A DNA stretch of 47,696 bases, taken from an uncultured Lachnospiraceae bacterium (GTDB lineage: Bacteria > Bacillota > Clostridia > Lachnospirales > Lachnospiraceae). Below the pieces are notes generated by a model. The model was not told where the DNA came from. It saw nothing but the letters and a program-made list of their open reading frames with translations, and made no database searches. Position 1 is the stretch's first letter. Each line of letters starts with the position of its first letter. Of this stretch, positions 7,023 to 15,605 are shown in pieces. The position numbers and the translations under genes were made by a program. The stretch covers positions 237 through 47,932 of the forward strand of contig CAJTJZ010000024.1 of assembly GCA_910576895.1 (NCBI GenBank). The letters are read 5' to 3'.

Positions 7023-8633
7023 CTATTTTAAAGAATCTACTGCTGCTCTTTCTATGGAAAGTCCTTTTGTATAACGCTCAATAAAGATATCAAAGCCTTT
7101 CACATCTTCTGGATCTGGTTCCATTGTTTCACCCTGTTGGCCAGCAAATACTTTATTATTAAGATAATCGTCTAATGTCTCTCCATCTTCTTTATTTACC
7201 ATATAAGATGCAAGCACAGCAATTCCCCAAGCTCCACCTTCTCCTGCTGTTTCCATAACCGTTACAGGTGCATTCATTGCTGCTGCAAGAAGTCCTTGTC
7301 CAACACCTTTTGTTTTAAATAGTCCTCCATGCCCATAAATCTTATCAAGTCCAACTTTTTCTTCTTTTAAAAGAATATCACATCCTATTTTTAGAGTACT
7401 TAAAGATGTCATTAAATTAACACGCATAAAGTTTGCAAGATTAAATTTACTTTCTGGTGTTCGCACAATAAGCGGACGGCCTTCTTCAAAGTTTGTAAGA
7501 TGTTCTCCAGAGAAATAATTATATGCAAGCAAATTGCCACAATCCTTATCGCCTTCTAATGCTTTTCTATATAAAGTAGAAAATAGTTTATTCATATCTA
7601 CTTCAATACCAAAGCTTTCCGAAAATTCCTTAAAAATATTTACCCATGCATTTAAATCAGAAGTACAGTTATTACAATGAACCATAGCAACTAAATTTCC
7701 TGTTGGTGTACATACTAAATCAATTTCTTCATATATTTTTGATAAATTTTTATCCAGTACGATATTTGCAAATACAGAAGTACCAGCAGAAACATTACAA
7801 GTACGTTTTGCAACACTATTGGTACAAACCATGCCTGTTTCTGCATCTCCTTCTGGCGGACACAATGGGATTCCTGCCTTTAAATTGCCAGAAACATCTA
7901 AAAGTTTTGCTCCTTCTTCTGTAAGTACACCTGCATCTTGTCCTGCCAGTAATACTTTTGGCAAAATATCATTCAATTTCCATGGAAGTTCTACATCTTT
8001 TGCAACAAGTTCATCAAATTTTGCAATCATTTCCTGATTATAATTTTTTGTATCGGTATCAATTGGGAACATACCTGATGCTTCCCCAATACCAAGCACT
8101 TTTTGTCCTGTCAGTTTCCAATGAATAAAGCCCTCTAATGTTGTAAAGAAATCAATCTTTGAAATATGTTCTTCTTCATTTAAAATCGCCTGATACAGAT
8201 GTGCAATACTCCATCTTTGCGGAATATGATACTGAAAAACTTCGGTAAGCTTTTCGGAAGCTTTTTCTGTGATTGTATTTCTCCAAGTACGGAATGGCAC
8301 TAACAATGTTCCTTCCTTATCAAATGGCATATATCCATGCATCATAGCAGAAAAGCCAATTGCCCCAACCGTTTCTAAAGTAACATCATATTTACTTTTT
8401 ACATCCTCTGCCATCTTTGTATAGCTGTCCTGAAGTCCTGTCCAAATATCATCTTCGCTATAAGTCCAGATATTGTTTTCTAACCTATTTTCCCAATCAT
8501 GTGCACCAGAAGCAATGGGTGCATTATCCTCTCCAACTAATACTGCTTTAATTCTAGTAGAGCCAAACTCAATTCCTAAAGCTGTTTTGCCACTTATAAT
8601 GGCAGCTTTTACATCATTTGCTGTAAAACCCAT
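7023..8633 (-). CDS. FGGY-family carbohydrate kinase
   Basis: A 536-residue sugar kinase of the FGGY family (ASKHA fold), which phosphorylates pentuloses, polyols or related sugars with ATP. The N-domain phosphate loop appears as ALGIEFGSTRIKAVLVG (about 18-34), and the C-domain shows the GHGGLFKTKGVGQ and GEGGAWGIAVLASYM segments. Length and the WRNT / MHGYMPFD region resemble xylulokinase- or ribulokinase-like members, but no neighbouring isomerase or transporter fixes the substrate. Start at 8633 follows AAGGAGG; an in-frame extension upstream runs into the promoter leader. It has its own consensus promoter and terminator. Confidence 0.88.
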   Translation of the reverse strand: MGFTANDVKAAIISGKTALGIEFGSTRIKAVLVGEDNAPIASGAHDWENRLENNIWTYSEDDIWTGLQDSYTKMAEDVKSKYDVTLETVGAIGFSAMMHGYMPFDKEGTLLVPFRTWRNTITEKASEKLTEVFQYHIPQRWSIAHLYQAILNEEEHISKIDFFTTLEGFIHWKLTGQKVLGIGEASGMFPIDTDTKNYNQEMIAKFDELVAKDVELPWKLNDILPKVLLAGQDAGVLTEEGAKLLDVSGNLKAGIPLCPPEGDAETGMVCTNSVAKRTCNVSAGTSVFANIVLDKNLSKIYEEIDLVCTPTGNLVAMVHCNNCTSDLNAWVNIFKEFSESFGIEVDMNKLFSTLYRKALEGDKDCGNLLAYNYFSGEHLTNFEEGRPLIVRTPESKFNLANFMRVNLMTSLSTLKIGCDILLKEEKVGLDKIYGHGGLFKTKGVGQGLLAAAMNAPVTVMETAGEGGAWGIAVLASYMVNKEDGETLDDYLNNKVFAGQQGETMEPDPEDVKGFDIFIERYTKGLSIERAAVDSLK

Positions 8634-8737
8634 AAATAAATCCTCCTTATATAAAAATTTGATATCTCTTACCAAGTATAGGCAACATTTATTTTGTATA
8701 CTTTGCACAAATATCCACTTGATTTTTCATAGATTTT

Positions 8738-8766
8738 ATTATATCCTACAACTGTAAAACTGTCAA
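8738..8766 (-). promoter_or_regulatory. consensus promoter of the FGGY kinase gene
   Basis: Minus-strand TTGACA (8766-8761), 17-base spacer and TATAAT (8743-8738), both exact consensus. The leader of about 100 bases contains an AAGTATA/TATACTT inverted repeat (around 8678-8707) that might be a regulatory stem. Confidence 0.8.
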
Positions 8767-8812
8767 TCATAAATCATTTGAATTATCATTCGAATTATAA
8801 AAATAAACACAA

Positions 8813-9436
8813 TTATCTTTTATATCGCCTTTTCTTTCTCTTTGTAGGCAAATTATTTTCTCTTCTATATGCTTGTATCTTTTCTGCAATTTCATTATAA
8901 TCTCTTTGAAATAATTCCTCACTGATTTGTTCCTGTAATTGTTCTTCTGAAACCATCAATAAAATTTTTTCTATTACAAATAATTTGCTTTTTTCTTTAT
9001 ATTTTGGCATACGATTTAATTCTTGTATATGTACTAATTCCGGTCGCCATAAAAGAGAAAGTTTCTTTTTGATGTTTCTCTTTGGATTTTGCGAAGGTGT
9101 ACGAAGAACATAGAAATCTAGCTTCTGTTCTATAAGTTCTACGGTAATAATTCCCCACCATTTTGATATATGTTCTTCAATATGCATTGCATGTCTTGTT
9201 CCTATTACAACATAATTATAATCAAAATATTGATTATAATCATAAACTTGCTTTTCTAGTCTTTTATAAGTATCTGCATCACTTTTAATTTCAATGCCAT
9301 AAAGTGCATCTGGAACTACCATAACAACATCAGCACGTGATTTTCCTATCTGTTTTTCTTCTATAATCCTAATTTTCCCATAAATCATCTCTAAAAAATC
9401 AAATAAAGGTTCTCGAATATCTTTATCATATACCAT
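8813..9436 (-). CDS. sce7726-type PD-(D/E)XK nuclease-like protein
   Basis: 207 residues. The core RADVVMV ... YGIEIKSDADTYKRLEKQV contains Asp36, Glu49 and Lys51 in the D-X(12)-E-X-K arrangement of PD-(D/E)XK nucleases. The following VYDYNQYFDYNYVVIG segment matches the sce7726 / MmcB-like family as I recall it. The C-terminal 110 residues are predicted helical and end in a basic tail (TKRKKRRYKR) that could bind nucleic acid. The start has AAGGAAGG upstream. It follows the HipA-like gene by 30 bases and so is co-transcribed with it. The combination suggests a defence, toxin or mobile-element role, but this is inference; sce7726 proteins have no firmly assigned function known to me. Confidence 0.72.
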   Translation of the reverse strand: MVYDKDIREPLFDFLEMIYGKIRIIEEKQIGKSRADVVMVVPDALYGIEIKSDADTYKRLEKQVYDYNQYFDYNYVVIGTRHAMHIEEHISKWWGIITVELIEQKLDFYVLRTPSQNPKRNIKKKLSLLWRPELVHIQELNRMPKYKEKSKLFVIEKILLMVSEEQLQEQISEELFQRDYNEIAEKIQAYRRENNLPTKRKKRRYKR

Positions 9437-9466
9437 AAATTTCCTTCCTTTTATCTCTTTTACATT

Positions 9467-10579
9467 TTATAGAATATTACGTAATCTTTCCATCATACGA
9501 TCATATTGTTCTTTACTTTTATATGCTAAAAAAACCTTTTTAAAATTTTCTGTTGATAAGAAATATTCCAAATTCTGTAAATCATTTACAATTTTCTGAT
9601 AAAACATACCATAGACTGTTTTCAGCATTTCTACTGTTTTATAAAATGTTAATCCTGTTGGAAAATATAAGCCACTTACAGACTTTCCTTTAAAACAGGA
9701 ATCATGATCAAATAAGGGATATAACGATTTCATTTGGCGATTTACGGATAATATTCCAAAATTATCTCGATTTCTATCTGTATTTAAGGTAAGATAATCT
9801 AATATTTGCATCTTTATAAAATTAATTGGATCAATCTTCATAAAAAACTTATAATAATCACTTTCATATGTCATATTATGACTATTATAATAAGATAAAA
9901 TATCTCTGCATGGTATCATTTCATTTGTTTCCGAAGTATGAATCCTACAAACAGAACAGTCCTTGTCATATATTTTCTTATATATATATTCATTACAATT
10001 TACCTTAAAAAATCGTGCAATAAAATATACTACAATTTCCGATGTAATTTCTTCCATAGTTTCATTTTTTAATAAAAGCACTCCTTGGCTACTTCTATAA
10101 AAACATTTTGCTTTTGTACCCTTTCCAGTCAATTCTCCTGTATAGATATTATCTCCTAAGATATCATTTGTAAGACTGTCCAACTTTCCAGTAAGTGCTA
10201 CTTTTGCAATATTAACGGAAAATTCATTTTGATATAAATTAATTTTTCCCCAAGTTTCTTCAGAATCTACACTACTAATCCAATAATTATCCCGAAAACT
10301 TAATGCATGGCTTAAAATACCAATAATAACATCATTTTGTTCATCAATTTTACAGGCTGTTAATAATTCTTTACAATGTTTCCTGCCTGCCATTAGGATT
10401 CGTTCGGAACAAAACTGTCTAATTAAATCAAATTCTATTTGCTCTTTATTTTGCATAGAAATTGGTAACAATTCCTGATGCACAATATGAATCGACTTAT
10501 CTTTCATTTGAAATGTAAATACTATTGTATCTTTATATTTTAAGCAATACTCTTTATTATAAAAAAGTTCAAGATGCAT
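9467..10579 (-). CDS. HipA-like kinase domain protein
   Basis: 370 residues. The C-terminal half has the HipA/CtkA-type catalytic signature: LDYLTLNTDRNRDNFGIL (about 260-277; catalytic Asp followed by metal-binding Asn) and YPLFDHDSCF (the DFG-like metal-binding loop). The central segment FRDNYWISS ... TWGKINLYQNEFS matches the region seen in a truncated paralogue at 24393-24908. HipA-type proteins are Ser/Thr kinases acting as toxins or regulators. The usual histidine after the DR pair is Asn here, but the key Asp and Asn remain, so activity is plausible. I chose the ATG at 10579 (after GGTGGGGG) over a TTG one codon upstream. No adjacent HTH antitoxin; the next gene is the nuclease-like protein. 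Confidence 0.7.
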   Translation of the reverse strand: MHLELFYNKEYCLKYKDTIVFTFQMKDKSIHIVHQELLPISMQNKEQIEFDLIRQFCSERILMAGRKHCKELLTACKIDEQNDVIIGILSHALSFRDNYWISSVDSEETWGKINLYQNEFSVNIAKVALTGKLDSLTNDILGDNIYTGELTGKGTKAKCFYRSSQGVLLLKNETMEEITSEIVVYFIARFFKVNCNEYIYKKIYDKDCSVCRIHTSETNEMIPCRDILSYYNSHNMTYESDYYKFFMKIDPINFIKMQILDYLTLNTDRNRDNFGILSVNRQMKSLYPLFDHDSCFKGKSVSGLYFPTGLTFYKTVEMLKTVYGMFYQKIVNDLQNLEYFLSTENFKKVFLAYKSKEQYDRMMERLRNIL

Positions 10580-10624
10580 CAAACCCCCACCTTACCTAAG
10601 AAAATATATCCATACTGATTTTTT

Positions 10625-10665
10625 AAAAACCCACAGATTATGACTAAAATCAAAACCTGTGGGTT
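10625..10665 (-). terminator. intrinsic terminator downstream of the chemoreceptor gene
   Basis: Minus-strand hairpin AACCCACAG / CTGTGGGTT with a 20-base loop followed by a T-run: a strong, near-symmetric terminator. It ends the transcript of the chemoreceptor and/or of the small element at 10667-10800, and isolates the HipA-like cassette. Confidence 0.8.
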
Positions 10666-10666
10666 A

Positions 10667-10800
10667 TTACATAAAGGTATGCCCTTGCATGACAATACTT
10701 TCTCCTAATATTTTCCCATATTGCCGTCCTATATATAGCTTCTGCCACTTTTCATCGTGGTTCTCCACTTATAGTAATTGCTATAAAATTAAACATATGT
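10667..10800 (-). other. compact structured element or 33-codon ORF of unknown nature
   Basis: Between the chemoreceptor and the terminator, the minus strand shows several small perfect hairpins in a row: GTGG-AGAA-CCAC, CTATATATAG, AATAT-GGGAAA-ATATT and ATGC-AAGG-GCAT. The same stretch can be read as a 33-codon ORF (GTG at 10768 to TAA at 10667) with protein-like composition (KWQKLYIGRQYGKILGESI in the middle), but no ribosome binding site is visible. It could be a small RNA, a 3' UTR, or a remnant of a coding sequence. I cannot match it to a known RNA family. Confidence 0.35.
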
Positions 10801-10841
10801 AACTTTGTTGTACCAAGTAAAAAGCAAATAATCTTTCTTTT

Positions 10842-12530
10842 TTAAACCTTTAAATTAAAATGACCAATTAATTCCTCTAAGTTCTCCGATTGTGCAGCAA
10901 GTTCTTCACTTGTAGCAGAACTTTCTTCTGCGGCAGCAGAATTGCTTTGAATAACTTCTGAAATTTGTTCTACACCCATTTCCAGTTGTTTCATTGTTTC
11001 TGCTTGAGCAATGGACAAAGAACTAATTTCTTTTGTTGAAGTTGCAAGCAACTTAATTCCCTCAATTACTTCTTCAATTGCCTCTGTTGTTTTTGCTGTA
11101 ATTTCATTTCCCTGTTCAATTTCTTGAATTGAATTTTGAATTAAATTCTTTGTATTTACTGCAGAAGCAGAACTGTCTGCTGCAAGCCGTCCTATTTGAT
11201 CTGCTACAACAGCAAAACCTTTTCCAGCTTCTCCTGCACGTGCTGCTTCAATGGAAGCATTTAATGATAAAAGATTTGTTTGAGAAGCAATATCCTCAAT
11301 CTCAGCAATAATATTTGCAATTTCCTTTGAAGTTTCATTTATTCTTGCCATAGCCTGATTTAACTTCTTAATATCTTCGCTGCTGCTTTCTGCTTTTAAC
11401 TCAAAATCTTTTGCACTCATATAGGAAAGATTTGCTTTTTCCGAACTACTAACGGTTGTTTCTGTAATATTTTGAATCGTTGCTGTCAATTCTTCTACAG
11501 AAGCAGATTGATCGGTTGCACCTTCTGCTAAAGACTGTGCATTCTCCGACATTTGAGAAGCACCTAATGCAACTTGATTGGATGCTTCACTAATTTTTCC
11601 AAGTGTTTCACTAAGAGAATTGCTAATGGTCTCAGAGGCATCTTCTAATGCTTTAAAATCTCCATCAAAATCAACATTAGAAACAACATTGAAATTTCCA
11701 TTTCCAAATTCACCAAAAATTCTAGTTAGTTCTGCAATATAACTTTTTAACTTTCCTACTGCTTCTTTAAAGGAATCTGTCATTTCACCAATTTCATCTG
11801 GATACATAGCTTCTACTTGAACATCCAAATTTCCTTTTGCAAGCTGTGCCGTTGCATCTTTGATATTCTTAATAGGCTCTGAAAATAGCTTTGCAACAAA
11901 ACCAGCAAGTCGTACTGAAATACCAATAGAAATAATAATTACAATAACCATAATAATTGCACAAACATAAGTCTCTACTGTCATAAAACTAGCAGCCTTA
12001 TTTCCCATATCTACATTCAAATCAATTAAATTTTGTACTGCACTTGTTAATTCCTTTAAAATAGGTTTTCCCTCTACAAGCAAAAGGTCTAATGCCTCCT
12101 CTGCTTGATTATTCATTGCATATGTTTTTGTTCTATCAAAAACTTCTCGATATTCCGTAAGCCTTTGCTCAATAGTTGCAATATATTCTACTTCCTTTTC
12201 TGTATTACAATGTTTTTTTAAAGTAGCAAATGCAGCATCTGTTTTTTCTTTAACATCAGAATATTCTTCATCTGCTTCCTTCATCTCTGTTTCGTCAGTT
12301 AAAAGGATTAATTCCCTGATAATTGTTGGCTCTTTATTTAGATAGGTACTAAAAATACCAATCTCTCCCTGTGAAAAGCCGTTTGTCACCAAAACATCAC
12401 TATAACTAAAATTGCTGTAAAGTAAAACAATTAAACCCAACACCCCCGCAATACTTGAAATTACTACTGTTAGTATAAAGCAAAATTTCAATTTCTTTTC
12501 TACTTTCATTTCTTTGATTTTTTCCAGCAT
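10842..12530 (-). CDS. methyl-accepting chemotaxis protein
   Basis: 562 residues. TM1 (about 13-35), a helical periplasmic-type sensor of the 4HB_MCP kind (about 36-180), TM2 (about 187-212), HAMP (about 212-265) and a cytoplasmic signalling domain. The latter contains the invariant hairpin tip region EIEDIASQTNLLSLNASIE and EAARAGEAGKGFAVVADQI. It relays ligand binding to CheA/CheW and so implies a motile or surface-responding cell. The C-terminus (HFNLKV) lacks the CheR-tethering pentapeptide. Start set at the ATG at 12530 after GGGAGG (spacing about 11); an upstream ATG lacks a binding site. Ligand unknown; the neighbouring glycan locus does not prove a sugar ligand. Confidence 0.95.
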   Translation of the reverse strand: MLEKIKEMKVEKKLKFCFILTVVISSIAGVLGLIVLLYSNFSYSDVLVTNGFSQGEIGIFSTYLNKEPTIIRELILLTDETEMKEADEEYSDVKEKTDAAFATLKKHCNTEKEVEYIATIEQRLTEYREVFDRTKTYAMNNQAEEALDLLLVEGKPILKELTSAVQNLIDLNVDMGNKAASFMTVETYVCAIIMVIVIIISIGISVRLAGFVAKLFSEPIKNIKDATAQLAKGNLDVQVEAMYPDEIGEMTDSFKEAVGKLKSYIAELTRIFGEFGNGNFNVVSNVDFDGDFKALEDASETISNSLSETLGKISEASNQVALGASQMSENAQSLAEGATDQSASVEELTATIQNITETTVSSSEKANLSYMSAKDFELKAESSSEDIKKLNQAMARINETSKEIANIIAEIEDIASQTNLLSLNASIEAARAGEAGKGFAVVADQIGRLAADSSASAVNTKNLIQNSIQEIEQGNEITAKTTEAIEEVIEGIKLLATSTKEISSLSIAQAETMKQLEMGVEQISEVIQSNSAAAEESSATSEELAAQSENLEELIGHFNLKV

Positions 12531-12704
12531 AATTTTATTGTCCTCCCTTAAACAATTTGACAATTTGTTGTTTTTTTGCTTCTTCATGGATTTCAACACT
12601 TACATTATTTATCTTTCAAGGTACGGCTACAAAAAGAAGCCATATCAAATCTTATGTCTTCCCTTCACAATAAAACCATTATAAGACTTTTATCATTTTT
12701 TGAC

Positions 12705-12756
12705 AATAGCCAATTTCGTAGGAAAACATAATAAAAAGATGAAAAATTTGGCTATT
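12705..12756 (-). terminator. hairpin after the GH43 gene
   Basis: Long inverted repeat AATAGCCAATTTC / GAAAAATTTGGCTATT with a 23-base loop immediately past the GH43 stop. On the minus strand no T-run follows, whereas the plus strand has one, so it may act as an mRNA-stabilising stem rather than a strong terminator for GH43. Confidence 0.45.
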
Positions 12757-12759
12757 TTT

Positions 12760-14466
12760 CTATTTTATGGAAAAAACTGTCGCTTCCTTATCCGTACCAT
12801 CTGTAAGACATAAGATATTATCTTTCATTGTTAGATACATTTCTTGCTGCGAAACACTTTCAAAAGAAATCGTATTCTCCTTTCCATTAAGTCCCTTTCT
12901 TGTTCGGAATGTCTGTTTTTTTGCTGTATCCTCCGAGGCATCGATATCTTGTGCAAGTGTTACGGTTTTATCTTCATTTGCTGTAATATAAAGACCCGGT
13001 TTATTTTCTGACTGAATAGAAATATAGGCAGCTTTTGATGTATCTGCTTTTCCTGCTGTAATTACCCATTCCTTGTCCTGCTCTACATCACTTAAATTGC
13101 TGCCAAGTTCAATATCTGTATATGGATAGTCATTATCTGCACTAGAATTTAGAAAGGGTTTATGACTTATATATTCCTCTCCCTGATAAATAGAAAAGAC
13201 AGCCCCTCCAAGCCCCGATGCTGTTTCTTGTATTGCTTCTATACTTCCATCTTCATTAAAATGAAGTTCTGTAATACAAGGTGTTCTACGATATCCATTT
13301 CCACCCGGAAGCGAACCATTATGATAAATAAAATATGTTTTTCCCTGAAAATCAAAAACGGCCATATGATTTGTATTTGATGTTGCTGTTGGCATCATTA
13401 AAACTTTGCCAAATTTCCACTTACCTTCTAATAAATTCTCTGTTGTGGCATATGCCATTTTTTCTCTCCATCCATTTGCATAAAATAAATAATATGGTCC
13501 ATAATACTTGCCATTTTCATCTGTTCTTCGGTATAGCCATGGAGCTTCTGTAAAAGAATTAATTCCATCTCCCTGTGCTAATATATCTGCTTTCTCAGCG
13601 GAATAACCACAAGTAATCTTTCCATCTCCATTTAAGTCTTTTACTGATATCATATCTTCATTTAATTCGCAAAGATAAAATCTTCCATTTCCCCATGCAA
13701 GATACCGATGTTCTTCGCCACTATCATCGGTTTCTACCCATACAGTCGGATCAATATCATTCCAATTACTTGTTTGCGGTTCTGTCAATGTTCCTTTTAC
13801 TAATGGTTCACCCTTATCATGAAATGGTCCTGTTGGACTATCAGAAACAGCAACTCCAATTGACATTTTACCAGCAGATGTTTTATCCCAAGTGCAATAA
13901 TAAAGATAATATTGATCCTTTTCCTTCTTAGAATCATAATGCTTTGCTACTTGGCTTGCCCATGCAGAAGTAGAACCTGTTGCCCATGAAATGCTTTTTG
14001 TATCTGCCTTCATAATGGATCCTTCATATTCCCAGTGTTCTAAATCCTTTGTAGAATAACAAACCCATTCTCGCATAACATAAATTGCCTTTTTTACTTC
14101 TTCATCACTGGAAGCATCCTGTCCCGTATATAAATAAATTGTATCCTTATCTACAAGTACTGCTGGATCGCCTCCATATTGCCATGCACCATTTTCATCT
14201 TGTCCTGTAATTGGATTATATTGCAAACTTCTTTTTATAGCTACCTCATCTTCTTCTAAAGAACCCTCTGGAAGTTCTGTCTTTTTTTCTATATTCTCAT
14301 CTTTCATTTTCTCTATTTCTTCTTTTGTTTCTGTTTCCTTTTCTTTTTTCTGCTCAACTTCCTTTTCTTGCTTTTGATTATTTTGTTCTTTTTCTGTCAA
14401 TCCACATGATGTTTGACATACCATACATAAAATACAAAGACTTATCATTATTTTTTTCTTTCTCAT
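12760..14466 (-). CDS. glycoside hydrolase family 43 lipoprotein
   Basis: 568 residues. A lipoprotein signal peptide ends in a lipobox before Cys21, followed by a Glu/Lys-rich linker (about 24-75) that tethers the enzyme outside the membrane. The five-bladed GH43 beta-propeller (about 90-420) shows the catalytic triad: base Asp100 in GGDPAVLV, pKa-modulating Asp239 in NDIDPTVW and acid Glu307 in FTEAPWLYR. GH43 enzymes remove arabinofuranose or xylose from plant arabinans and xylans. Residues 435-568 look like a beta-rich sugar-binding module. An EF-hand-like loop DLNGDGKI lies near 277-284. It follows the AraC gene by 42 bases with GGGAGG, so they form an operon. Exact substrate uncertain. 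Confidence 0.88.
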   Translation of the reverse strand: MRKKKIMISLCILCMVCQTSCGLTEKEQNNQKQEKEVEQKKEKETETKEEIEKMKDENIEKKTELPEGSLEEDEVAIKRSLQYNPITGQDENGAWQYGGDPAVLVDKDTIYLYTGQDASSDEEVKKAIYVMREWVCYSTKDLEHWEYEGSIMKADTKSISWATGSTSAWASQVAKHYDSKKEKDQYYLYYCTWDKTSAGKMSIGVAVSDSPTGPFHDKGEPLVKGTLTEPQTSNWNDIDPTVWVETDDSGEEHRYLAWGNGRFYLCELNEDMISVKDLNGDGKITCGYSAEKADILAQGDGINSFTEAPWLYRRTDENGKYYGPYYLFYANGWREKMAYATTENLLEGKWKFGKVLMMPTATSNTNHMAVFDFQGKTYFIYHNGSLPGGNGYRRTPCITELHFNEDGSIEAIQETASGLGGAVFSIYQGEEYISHKPFLNSSADNDYPYTDIELGSNLSDVEQDKEWVITAGKADTSKAAYISIQSENKPGLYITANEDKTVTLAQDIDASEDTAKKQTFRTRKGLNGKENTISFESVSQQEMYLTMKDNILCLTDGTDKEATVFSIK

Positions 14467-14508
14467 TTTTTCCTCCCAATATCCAATAATACTACTTATT
14501 TGTAATTT

Positions 14509-15363
14509 TCAATTCTTAATTCTTTTTCTATACTCTGAAGGCGAAAGTCCCTTTTGTTTTTTAAAGATTCTGCTAAAATATAAAGGATTTTCATATCCTA
14601 CAATATTGCTAATTTCTGCTATATTATACTCTGTTGTTTCCAATAAATTTTCTGCATTTGTAATTCTTAAAGACAGGACATACTGCATTGGTGTAAATCC
14701 TGTATATTTTTTAAAATTTTGAATAAACCAGCTTACACTCATATGATGCGAAATAGCATATGCTTCAATACTAATTTCTTTCTGATAATACTCACTAAAA
14801 TAAGAAATAGCATCTTCCATTTCCTTTGTAACAAAGCCATCTCGAATTTTTTTCTCACTATTTCTTTTTCTATGAATCAATATCAATAATTGATAAAGTA
14901 ACATAGATAACAATTCCTGATAATGCTCCTTACACATTTGTAGTTTCTGTATCATTTCCTGAAAAATTCTGCGGTATTCTAAAGAAGTTCCACTGTAAAA
15001 AACTTTTGTCTTATCTTCCATTCCATATTGTCTTAAAATATTTTTTACATTATTTCCAGTAAAATGAACCCAGTATACCTCTGTGTTATCTATGCCATAA
15101 TACTCATATCGCTGTACTTCCTTTGGTCTATACAAAACCATATGACCAGCAGAAACAATTTCTTCTTTTCCATCAAAATAAAAATGTGCAAGTCCCGCTG
15201 CAATATAGATTAATTGATAATCAATTCTGCCACGTGGTCGATAAGTAGGCAGCCTTGGTCTTGTATACAACCTATATGTACCACAGCTTCCTACAATCAA
15301 TGGTTTGCTTTTATCTTTAAAATCAATCCTTGAATTATGAAGATATGCTGAATTTATATACAT
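14509..15363 (-). CDS. AraC-family transcriptional regulator
   Basis: 284 residues. An N-terminal cupin-like sugar-sensing domain (about 20-150; FYFDGKEEIVSAGHMVLYRP and VYWVHFTG) precedes a C-terminal double helix-turn-helix of the HTH_18 type (about 180-282; ISHHMSVSWFIQNFKKYTGF and IVGYENPLYFSRIFKKQKG). It is divergent from lacZ and co-directional with the GH43 gene. The likely role is sugar-dependent activation of both transcription units through the paired sites at 15476-15525. Ends with the conserved SPSEYRKR. Confidence 0.93.
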   Translation of the reverse strand: MYINSAYLHNSRIDFKDKSKPLIVGSCGTYRLYTRPRLPTYRPRGRIDYQLIYIAAGLAHFYFDGKEEIVSAGHMVLYRPKEVQRYEYYGIDNTEVYWVHFTGNNVKNILRQYGMEDKTKVFYSGTSLEYRRIFQEMIQKLQMCKEHYQELLSMLLYQLLILIHRKRNSEKKIRDGFVTKEMEDAISYFSEYYQKEISIEAYAISHHMSVSWFIQNFKKYTGFTPMQYVLSLRITNAENLLETTEYNIAEISNIVGYENPLYFSRIFKKQKGLSPSEYRKRIKN

Positions 15364-15475
15364 TTACCCTTCTCCTTTCTTTCTTATTTTTTAATAGTAA
15401 TAGATATCTGCTTTCCAAACTTTTATGCAATTTTTCTGCCATTTTTTTCTATCTCTTAAGATAGCTTTATATAAA

Positions 15476-15574
15476 ATGCACATAAATTTTGGTAAAAGAT
15501 AGACTTATTGTATCATTTTGTGCATATTTTGTCTAATATAAGTTATGGCTTTTTAGCACTTTTTTTCTTATAAT
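15476..15574 (+). promoter_or_regulatory. AraC-type half-sites and lacZ promoter
   Basis: In the 240-base divergent region, ATGCACA (15476-15482) and TGTGCAT (15519-15525) form an inverted repeat with centres 43 bases apart, about four helical turns. Downstream lie a poor -35 (TGGCTT, 15546-15551), a 17-base spacer and a perfect TATAAT (15569-15574). A weak -35 with upstream sites is typical of an activator-dependent promoter. Binding by the adjacent AraC protein is inferred. Confidence 0.6.
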
Positions 15575-15605
15575 ACAAAAAATTAAAAGAAAAGGGGTGT
15601 GTTCT

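Noticed and set aside
10667..10800. Cyclic di-GMP (GEMM) riboswitch near the chemoreceptor
   Set aside because: I looked for the conserved class I and class II cores and did not find them; the element is also downstream, not upstream, of the chemoreceptor gene.
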